From assembly GCA_020426085.1 (NCBI GenBank), contig JAGQQP010000148.1:1-8693 (forward strand): 8,693 nucleotides of DNA. Direction: 5' to 3'. The notes below the pieces were generated by a model. It searched no databases and was not told where the DNA came from. It was given only the letters and a program-made list of their open reading frames with translations. Of this stretch, positions 1 through 5,867 are shown piece by piece; within the stretch, counting starts at the first letter, position 1; each line of letters starts with the position of its first letter. Position numbers and translations under genes: made by a program. This DNA is from Planctomycetaceae bacterium. Its GTDB lineage: Bacteria; Planctomycetota; Planctomycetia; Planctomycetales; Planctomycetaceae.

Positions 1-1
1 G

Positions 2-1030
2 GGAGTGCTTCGCGATGAAATATTCTACGAGTTCCGGAATGTCGTCAACGCGTTCGCGTAACGCCGGGATATGGATTTTCATGCCGTCCAGGCGGTAGAA
101 CAGATCTTCTTCGAATTCCCCTGACTTGACCATCTCGGCCAGGTCCTGGGTGGTTGAAGCGATCAGTCGCACATCAACTTTAACAGGCTCGGCACTCCCC
201 AGCGGAAGAATCTCGCCGTATTCAATCGCCCGCAGCAGTTTGCCCTGCGTTCCCAGGGGGAGCTGTGAGATTTCATCCAGATACACGGTTCCGCCATCGG
301 CATTTTTAAAGACGCCAATCTGTTCGGCTGAAGGGTACTGCAGAGAACTGTTGGCCGAACCAAACAGCTGTGACTCGAGGAGTTCAATCGGACGCATGCC
401 GCAGTTGACCGCCAGGAAGCGTTGTTCGCGGTTCGGACCATTCGAGTGAATCGAGCGGGCGAACAGCTCTTTTCCCGTCCCCGATTCACCCGACAGCAGC
501 ACATTGGAATTCGTCGCGGCAATTTTTCGAATCGTGCTCTGCAGTTTCTGCAGCGCCTTACTGCTGCCGACCACTTCTTCAATCCCCGGACTGCGGGCCA
601 GTTCCCTTCTTAAGATCTGGTTCTCGTAGAAAATTTTCTGGTACTCGAACAGGCGATTCAGTTTGTGCGACAGATCGTCAAAAATGACCGGCTTGACCAG
701 GTAGTCGAAGGCACCCGCTTTGAAAGCGGAGATCGTATTTTCGACAGTCGCGTAAGCTGTGATGATCAAAACGAAAATACTTGGCTTGATATTCTGCAGG
801 CGGCGCAGGAGTTCGATACCGTCCCCGTCGGGCAGCTGCACATCACAGATTGCGACGTTGAAATCCCGATCGCGGGCCAGTTCCAGCGCTCTGGCTACCG
901 TGGAAGCCTGCATGGTTTCATAGCCTTCACTGGTGAGAAATTCTGCCAGCGAAGTCCGAATGACTTCTTCATCTTCGACAATCAGCACGGATCGATTGAG
1001 TTGCACGTTGGAGTTCGTCCTGTTCTTCAT
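2..1030 (-). CDS. NtrC-family response regulator, partial (C-terminus off the window), with degenerate GAFTGA loop
   Basis: This minus-strand frame is open for 343 codons and runs off the left edge without a stop. The ATG at 1030 is the earliest possible start, because TGA lies directly upstream in frame. It encodes a receiver domain (about residues 12-130) with acidic pair E19-D20, phosphoacceptor D63 in AICDVQLPDGDG, T91 and K113. A sigma54-type AAA+ domain follows from about residue 150. It has Walker A GESGTGKE (181-188), Walker B GGTVYLDEI (246-254, D252/E253), and the FYRL and PALRER motifs. The GAFTGA loop, which contacts sigma54 in this family, is absent: an ungapped alignment puts SSLQYP (228-233) there. 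The sensor I Asn is T294, and the first arginine-finger position (FRxDL) is E307. The protein should be activated by phosphorylation from the kinase encoded 5 bases upstream. The expected C-terminal Fis-type helix-turn-helix lies outside the window. The fold is certain, but action through sigma54 is doubtful. Confidence 0.93.
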   Translation of the reverse strand, partial: MKNRTNSNVQLNRSVLIVEDEEVIRTSLAEFLTSEGYETMQASTVARALELARDRDFNVAICDVQLPDGDGIELLRRLQNIKPSIFVLIITAYATVENTISAFKAGAFDYLVKPVIFDDLSHKLNRLFEYQKIFYENQILRRELARSPGIEEVVGSSKALQKLQSTIRKIAATNSNVLLSGESGTGKELFARSIHSNGPNREQRFLAVNCGMRPIELLESQLFGSANSSLQYPSAEQIGVFKNADGGTVYLDEISQLPLGTQGKLLRAIEYGEILPLGSAEPVKVDVRLIASTTQDLAEMVKSGEFEEDLFYRLDGMKIHIPALRERVDDIPELVEYFIAKHS

Positions 1031-1035
1031 TCAAA

Positions 1036-2478
1036 TTAGGTCGTTACAAATTTAATTTCTTTTGCCGGTCCGGGGGGGATATCTGCTGATCCCTGTAACT
1101 CCTCACAATTGAGGGAGACCACGAACCGGGCACCGTCTTTTACCGTATCATCAATTTCAATGGTACCGGAATTGGAGTCTTCCAGAATATTTCTGCAGAC
1201 AAACAGTCCCAGCCCCGTTCCTTTTGCCTTGGTGGTGAAATAGGGTTGAAACAGCCGGTCTTTATCTTCTTCGCGGATGCCTTCTCCGCTGTCATGCACT
1301 GAAATAATAATCTGACCTCCGCGGGCTTCGGTGGTAATCTCGATCGATTGCCCTTCTTCCGTCGCATCCATGGCATTCAGGATCAGATTCAGAAACACCT
1401 GCACGAGCTGATCGCGCACCACCTGCACCACGGGCAGATCCTCCGCAAAGCGGGTGATGATATTTTTTCCCTTTTTCCGTTTGTAATACTTCGAAATGTT
1501 CAAAGATTCGGTAATCAGGTCATTGATCTGGCAGCGGTTTCGTTCGGTCGTCGCCGGGCGACTGAAGTCAATCAGCTCGCGGAGAATCCGCTGAATCCGA
1601 CGCAGTTGCGCGTCGACTTCATCGAGCCGCTTGTTCGTGTATTCATCATTGTTGTGGCGGTTGAGCAGTTGTACGAGCGAGCTGATTCCCGCCAGCGGGT
1701 TTCCTACTTCGTGCGCGATTCCCGCTGCCAGCAGTCCGAAAGCGGCATGTTTTTCCTGCTGAACCAGCAGCGCCTGCGATTCCTGCAGGTCGCGGGTTCG
1801 GCGGGCAATGCGATCCTCCAGCAGTTCCTGGTTCTGCTTCAACTGTGAGTTGGCCTGTGAGAGTTCCATACTGGTACGTTTCACCAGTTGGGAAAAGGCG
1901 ATACTCGCCCACGCAACCCAGCCCATCCAGACAATCATCAACAACAGCTGCGAGACCCAGTCGGACGGACGGTTGGAAAATAACAGCGTTGAATAACTGA
2001 TCAGGTGCAGGCACAGTGTCAGATAGGCGATCTGCGGCGCGTGCCGGATGGAACAGACAATCAGCGAGAGGAGATAATAAAACCGGAAAGGACTGTTCAA
2101 GCCGGCGTCGTAGTGACAGAGCAGGCCGATGAACAATGCCTCCATGACTGAAATGATCAGCGGGTATTCACCCAGAAAGACACGACCGCGAAAGCTGAAG
2201 TAGGTATCAGCCAGAGCATAGATAGCGCCTAATGTCAGAATCCAGTTCAACTGGGGAACCTGAATCGCCGAACTGTTGCCACCGAAATTAACCAGCACGT
2301 AGCCGACGCACAAACCGAACCAGCGAATCCGCAGCGTAATTTCTTCCGCTGGCAGTTCCCAGGTAAACGCGTCATGGTGGATACGGTGAGTCGCAGAGTA
2401 AGCAGGGACTTCCTCTGGACGATTCTGTAGCGCGTCGCCCGGTTCGCTCTGGTTCTCCACGTTCAATGGGTCATTCAT
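1036..2478 (-). CDS. Membrane-bound sensor histidine kinase
   Basis: This gene encodes a cytoplasmic-membrane sensor kinase of about 480 aa, numbered here from the ATG at 2478. About six hydrophobic segments (near residues 52-66, 78-93, 107-123, 132-146, 149-167 and 176-196) are joined by short loops, so there is no large extracytoplasmic sensor domain. A Gln- and Glu-rich probable coiled coil (about 198-245) leads into a HisKA domain with the phosphorylated His in GIAHEVGNPL (H256). The HATPase domain has an N box (NLILNAMDA, N368), G1 DSGEGI (396-401), the F box PYFTTKA and G2 GTGLGL (420-425). All the catalytic boxes are intact. No PAS or HAMP domain is apparent. It resembles the NtrB/ZraS/AtoS type that partners NtrC-like regulators, and the gene for one begins 5 bases downstream, implying co-transcription. 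The start is uncertain: the frame stays open upstream to an ATG at 2601 and a GTG at 2604. The extra 41-42 residues look non-conserved and no start has a clear ribosome binding site, so 2478 is a judgement. Confidence 0.93.
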   Translation of the reverse strand: MNDPLNVENQSEPGDALQNRPEEVPAYSATHRIHHDAFTWELPAEEITLRIRWFGLCVGYVLVNFGGNSSAIQVPQLNWILTLGAIYALADTYFSFRGRVFLGEYPLIISVMEALFIGLLCHYDAGLNSPFRFYYLLSLIVCSIRHAPQIAYLTLCLHLISYSTLLFSNRPSDWVSQLLLMIVWMGWVAWASIAFSQLVKRTSMELSQANSQLKQNQELLEDRIARRTRDLQESQALLVQQEKHAAFGLLAAGIAHEVGNPLAGISSLVQLLNRHNNDEYTNKRLDEVDAQLRRIQRILRELIDFSRPATTERNRCQINDLITESLNISKYYKRKKGKNIITRFAEDLPVVQVVRDQLVQVFLNLILNAMDATEEGQSIEITTEARGGQIIISVHDSGEGIREEDKDRLFQPYFTTKAKGTGLGLFVCRNILEDSNSGTIEIDDTVKDGARFVVSLNCEELQGSADIPPGPAKEIKFVTT

Positions 2479-2937
2479 AGTAGAAATGGAAATTCTGTAT
2501 CGTGCTGCTGATTCGCTGCAAAGTAAGATTCTGACAGACGATCTGTTTTGTCCGGCAAACAGAATGTATGGTTCAAATGTGGTGGCCCGACTCAAAGGCA
2601 TCACGTAAACGAAGCTATACTATCACGAAACTGAAATTGATCTGCAATTACACATTCGCTATTTTGAGCCAGAAGTCGGCGAATTTTACTGTACAAACAG
2701 GTAAAACCAGAACCTTGCACAACTCAAACTCACAGACACTCCGAGCCCGGTTCATAAAAACAATCTTATTCTGAATTTATGCAGGCAAAGCGATTTGGGA
2801 AAAGGGGCGGCGAATTCAGGGAATCACCTTAACTCACGAGATCAGTTCCATTTATTTTCAGCGTCGATAACGTATAGAATGCTACCAGACATTGTAGACA
2901 TTCAGCAGGATTTAAGATCCGAATAGATTGGGAATTT
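2479..2937. other. AT-rich divergent intergenic region between the kinase gene and glgA
   Basis: This 459-base stretch lies between two divergent transcription units, so it should hold promoters for both the two-component pair and glgA. No convincing gene was found: the open frames here are short, lack ribosome binding sites and encode low-complexity peptides. On the glgA side there is a possible -10 element, TATAGAAT (2873-2880), with no good -35. A 7-base direct repeat, AGACATT, follows at 2887-2893 and 2896-2902 (9-base period). CTGAATT (2771-2777) and AATTCAG (2813-2819) form a 7-base inverted repeat with a 35-base spacer. No sigma54-type GG-N10-GC promoter was recognised. The upstream part might instead belong to the kinase gene if translation starts at 2601 or 2604. 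Confidence 0.5.
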
Positions 2938-4449
2938 ATGAAAATCGTCGTAGCGAGCTCCGAAGCGATTCCATTTGCCAAGACAGGTGGACTGGCCGAT
3001 GTGGCCTCTGCCTTGTCGAAAGCACTGGCTGCAGAAGGGCATGAAGTCAGCCTGTTTTTGCCCTTTTATCCCCAGTCAACGGCGAAACGCGGGATTTCCC
3101 CCGACGATTTTACACCCTGTTCCGAAAAAGTGATGATCCCCGTTGGCAGCAAGCAGGTGGAAGCCGGTCTGCTGAAGGCTTCGTTTCCCGATTCGAAAGT
3201 GAACGTCTACCTGATCGATCAGCCACGCTATTTTGATCGACCGGAACTCTATCATGAAAATGGTCGGGATTACCAGGACAACTGCGAACGGTTCATCTTT
3301 TTCAGCCGCGCGGTGATGGAGTTCACGGCACAGCTCAATCTGCAGCCGAACATCATTCACTCCAATGACTGGCAGACCGGACTGATTCCGGCACTGTTGA
3401 AAATTGAATATCAGCATCGGCCCGGATTTGAAAAAACAGCCGCCGTTTATACGATTCATAACATGGCCTTCCAGGGGCAGTACTGGCACTGGGACATGCT
3501 GCTGACTGGTATCGACTGGAAATACTTCAATCGGCATCAGATGGAATATTTCGGGCAGTTGAATCTGCTGAAGACCGGGATTGTCTTCTCGGATATGATC
3601 ACGACCGTCAGCCCCACGTACGCGAAAGAGATTCGCACCGAACGCTTTGGCTACGGACTGAATGGCGTGCTCGAATCCCACGCCGAACGACTGGTCGGTA
3701 TCCTCAATGGCGTCGATACCAGCGAGTGGAACCCCGAGACCGATCCGCATCTGGCCGCGCATTATTCCGTAAAGACCCTCTCCGACGGCAAAGCGAAGTG
3801 CAAAGCAGCATTACAGGAGCGCATGGGATTGCCTCTGAAGCCGGATACTCCGCTGCTGGGCGCCATCTCTCGAATGACCGATCAGAAAGGTTTCTCCCTG
3901 ATTCTGGACGCCGCCGAAAATCTGCTGGCTACGGACGTGCAGATGGTCTTTCTGGGAACCGGCGACCCGCGACTGGAAAGGGACTTCTCTGAACTCGCGA
4001 AACGCTTCCCGGATAAGGTCGCGACTTTTATCGGCTTTGATGAAGGGCTCGCACATCAGATCGAAGCAGGTCTGGATATCTTTCTAATGCCCAGTCAGTT
4101 TGAGCCTTGTGGCCTGAATCAGATGTATAGCCTGCTGTATGGGACGGTCCCCATCGTCCATGAAGTCGGTGGGCTGGCCGATTCCGTCGTTGATGCGCAC
4201 GCTGAGAATCTGGAGAACGGGACTGCCAACGGATTTTCATTCTGGCACTTTGACGCGACCGTCCTCTATCGGCAAATGCGACGCGCCATCGATGCGTACT
4301 ACGACAAACCATTCTGGAATCAGCTGATTCAGAACGGCATGACAAAAGACTGGTCCTGGAAACAGAGCGCTCAAAATTATCTGTCCGTTTATCAGCGGGC
4401 CAGCAGTTATCGAAATAAAAACAGTGAGTCAGTATCCGCCACACATTGA
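2938..4449 (+). CDS. glgA: Glycogen synthase (GT5 family, ADP-glucose type)
   Basis: The product is a 503-aa cytoplasmic glycosyltransferase that adds glucose from a nucleotide-glucose donor, normally ADP-glucose in bacteria, to the growing alpha-1,4 chain of glycogen. It shows the full set of GT5 landmarks: the N-terminal donor-binding KTGGLADV (residues 15-22), HSNDWQTG (141-148), HNMAFQGQYW (174-183), TVSPTYAKEI (223-232), GILNGVDTSEWNP (254-266), SRMTDQKG (311-318, with R312 and K317 as the donor-phosphate ligands), FEPCGLNQMYSL (388-399) and GGLADSVVD (411-419). Its length is usual for the family, so it looks intact. The ATG at 2938 places KTGGL at the expected distance from the N-terminus and has a weak GGGA four bases upstream. 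Small departures from common residues are Gln386 before FEPCG and Leu400 in the LLYGT segment, where Arg is frequent. The galT-like gene follows after 50 bases, suggesting co-transcription. A candidate -10 element lies about 60 bases upstream. Confidence 0.96.
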   Translation: MKIVVASSEAIPFAKTGGLADVASALSKALAAEGHEVSLFLPFYPQSTAKRGISPDDFTPCSEKVMIPVGSKQVEAGLLKASFPDSKVNVYLIDQPRYFDRPELYHENGRDYQDNCERFIFFSRAVMEFTAQLNLQPNIIHSNDWQTGLIPALLKIEYQHRPGFEKTAAVYTIHNMAFQGQYWHWDMLLTGIDWKYFNRHQMEYFGQLNLLKTGIVFSDMITTVSPTYAKEIRTERFGYGLNGVLESHAERLVGILNGVDTSEWNPETDPHLAAHYSVKTLSDGKAKCKAALQERMGLPLKPDTPLLGAISRMTDQKGFSLILDAAENLLATDVQMVFLGTGDPRLERDFSELAKRFPDKVATFIGFDEGLAHQIEAGLDIFLMPSQFEPCGLNQMYSLLYGTVPIVHEVGGLADSVVDAHAENLENGTANGFSFWHFDATVLYRQMRRAIDAYYDKPFWNQLIQNGMTKDWSWKQSAQNYLSVYQRASSYRNKNSESVSATH

Positions 4450-4499
4450 GAATCAGGTAGTCTAACTAATCTTCTATTCCATACTGATGACGGGAATCG

Positions 4500-5483
4500 A
4501 TGTCAGAGATCAGAACCGACCCTCTTACCGGCTTTACGACCATCTTCGCGCCGGAACGTGCCCGGCGGCCCATCAAAATATCTGAAAATGCCAGTCAGTA
4601 TGTCTCCACGCAGGAGCAGATCGACTCCGATCCGTTTGCGGAAGGAAAAGAATCCGAGACCACGCCGGAACTGTTTGCCATCCGACCGCCGGATACCAGA
4701 GCCAACCAGCCCGGCTGGAAGCTGAGAGTGGTTGCCAATAAATATCCCGCGCTGACGCCGGTTTCCGATTCAGAAGAATACGGCGTGCATGAGGTCATTG
4801 TGGAATGTCCCCAGTTTGAGACGCATGTTTCGCGGCTCGACCCGATGCAGTTTCAATACATGTTTCAGGCGTATCGACAGCGGGTTGCCGCCCATCGTGA
4901 TGACCACCGCATCAACTATGCGCTCATCTTCAAAAATCAGGGAATCCTGGGAGGCGCCTCACTGGGGCACGTGCACTCACAGCTCCTTGCCAGTCATCTC
5001 GTCCCTCAGGCACTCCAGCAGGAAGTGCAGCAGGCCCGGGAGTATCAACGCGCGCATGGCTGCTCTCTCTTCCAGACAATAACGCAAGACTCAGCTGATG
5101 GATTTTCCGGTCGAGTCATGTCCACAGACTGTTTCGACATCATCTGTCCCTATGCCAGTCGGTTTCCTTTTGAAACCTGGGTCATCCCCCGTTCCCTGCA
5201 AACACACTTCGACCACTCCAGCGATCAGGAACTTGACGATCTGGCCGGCATCACGCGTCGACTGTTATGCAGTCTGGAAACACTACTCGGACGCCACGAC
5301 CTCAATTATGTGATCCAGACGCCCCCCTATGATACCAGTGACCAGGACGGCTACACCTGGAGTCTGCGGATCTATCCACGTCTGGCGCATCTGGCGGGAT
5401 TTGAACTCGCCTCCAATGCGTTCATCAATCCGGTTTATCCCGAGCACGCCATCGAGCAGCTCAAACAGCAGTTGAGTTCCTGA
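4500..5483 (+). CDS. galT: GalT-family nucleotidyltransferase (galactose-1-phosphate uridylyltransferase-like)
   Basis: This 327-aa protein belongs to the HIT-superfamily GalT group, which transfers a nucleotidyl group between sugar-1-phosphates through a nucleotidyl-histidine intermediate. Supporting motifs are the N-terminal RTDPLTGFTTIFAPERARRP, the core WKLRVVANKYPAL (73-85), YGVHEVIVECP (94-104), the catalytic GGASLGHVHSQ (151-161, with H159 the expected nucleophile) and the C-terminal WSLRIYPRL (287-295). In E. coli GalT one metal site uses a CxxC pair and two histidines. Here the CPFC segment reads DPFA (44-47), the next ligand position appears to be F106, and only H157 is kept. The C-terminal HWH-type metal motif reads TWS (286-288). 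A metal-independent enzyme or an altered substrate is therefore likely. Lying between glgA and a GH57 gene, it may act on glucose-1-phosphate or ADP-glucose rather than in the Leloir pathway, as the related plant ADP-glucose phosphorylase does. The family is secure, the exact substrate is not. The start ATG has a weak GGGA four bases upstream. Confidence 0.88.
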   Translation: MSEIRTDPLTGFTTIFAPERARRPIKISENASQYVSTQEQIDSDPFAEGKESETTPELFAIRPPDTRANQPGWKLRVVANKYPALTPVSDSEEYGVHEVIVECPQFETHVSRLDPMQFQYMFQAYRQRVAAHRDDHRINYALIFKNQGILGGASLGHVHSQLLASHLVPQALQQEVQQAREYQRAHGCSLFQTITQDSADGFSGRVMSTDCFDIICPYASRFPFETWVIPRSLQTHFDHSSDQELDDLAGITRRLLCSLETLLGRHDLNYVIQTPPYDTSDQDGYTWSLRIYPRLAHLAGFELASNAFINPVYPEHAIEQLKQQLSS

Positions 5484-5666
5484 ACGTATTATACCCTCTT
5501 CAAACTCGCTCTGCTGCAGATCGTGTTGCAGGGAAATCACTCGGGAAAATAGAGAGTTGAGTTTCGCGTTAGGAATTGTTGCAGTTAGCCAGACTGGTGA
5601 AATCTTACCTGCTTTAACAATTGACCTTCCTCCAGCGGTATTTCGAGATCGTTCGTGTCGATTTTA

Positions 5667-5702
5667 AGGGGACTTGGATTTTATTATCCTGAAAAGTCCT
5701 CT
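5667..5702 (+). repeat. Nested inverted repeat (potential RNA hairpin)
   Basis: AGGGGACTT (5667-5675) can pair with AAGTCCTCT (5694-5702) over nine positions, one of them a G-U wobble in RNA. Inside it, GGAT (5676-5679) pairs with ATCC (5686-5689) across a six-base loop, leaving TGAA unpaired at 5690-5693. No T-run follows, so it does not look like an intrinsic terminator of the upstream gene. The pairing is seen directly; any function is inferred. Confidence 0.5.
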
Positions 5703-5715
5703 ATGATTAGAAAAA

Positions 5716-5741
5716 GATTGGCTTTAAGATAAGCCAGAATC
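5716..5741 (+). repeat. Second inverted repeat in the GH57 leader
   Basis: GATTGGCTT (5716-5724) pairs with AAGCC (5731-5735) and AATC (5738-5741), leaving a six-base loop (TAAGAT) and a two-base bulge (AG). It starts 13 bases after the nested hairpin and is likewise not followed by a T-run. Confidence 0.35.
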
Positions 5742-5853
5742 GTTTCAAGTCCTGCCGGTGCAGCGCTTAACGCAGGGAGCGAGGCGACCCGCCACGTATT
5801 TGATACCGTTCAGTTTTACAGCGTAATCGAAAGTTCTGTGTATCACACGGATG

Positions 5854-5859
5854 AAAGGA
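5854..5859 (+). promoter_or_regulatory. Ribosome binding site deciding the GH57 start
   Basis: AAAGGA lies eight bases before the ATG at 5868, good Shine-Dalgarno spacing. The two other in-frame starts fit less well: the ATG at 5859 overlaps the motif, and the GTG at 5838 lies upstream of it. This is the best ribosome binding site seen in the window. Confidence 0.6.
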
Positions 5860-5867
5860 TGCGGCCC

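Larger units (their letters stand above)
5484..5867 (+). promoter_or_regulatory. Long spacer and putative structured leader of the GH57 gene
   Basis: These 384 bases separate the galT-like gene from the probable GH57 start. No credible gene was found. The stretch 5667-5793 is rich in inverted repeats, listed separately where they are strongest. Short stems also occur at CCTGC/GCAGG (5751-5755 with 5772-5776) and GGCG/CGCC (5783-5786 with 5790-5793). A TATGAT hexamer (5702-5707) could be a -10 element but has no good -35 at the right distance. TTGACC (5621-5626) resembles a -35 element but lacks a matching -10. The GH57 gene probably has its own promoter here with a long untranslated leader, or the leader lies inside a glgA-galT read-through transcript. 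No known riboswitch class was recognised. Confidence 0.4.

Noticed and set aside
665..1039. Open frame on the plus strand of 124 codons opposite the response regulator receiver domain
   Set aside because: The opposite strand encodes an unmistakable receiver domain. This frame is an antisense shadow with no recognisable motif.
2568..2774. Short plus-strand open frame in the divergent spacer
   Set aside because: It has no ribosome binding site and no recognisable motif, and its composition looks like translated AT-rich non-coding DNA.
3076..3762. Antisense open frame of 228 codons inside glgA
   Set aside because: It lies fully within the conserved glgA coding region and encodes no recognisable protein. 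The same reasoning applies to the 245-codon antisense frame at 6021-6758 inside the GH57 gene.
5674..5707. Promoter pair TTGGAT and TATGAT upstream of the GH57 gene
   Set aside because: The spacer is 22 bases, too long for a standard sigma70-type promoter.
5703..5732. Nine-codon frame (MIRKRLALR) that could be a leader peptide before the GH57 gene
   Set aside because: There is no ribosome binding site, no run of regulatory codons and no terminator-type hairpin after it.
5736..5760. Sequence resembling a tRNA T-loop (GTTTCAAGTCC)
   Set aside because: The flanking bases do not form the required five-pair stem, and no acceptor, D or anticodon arm fits.
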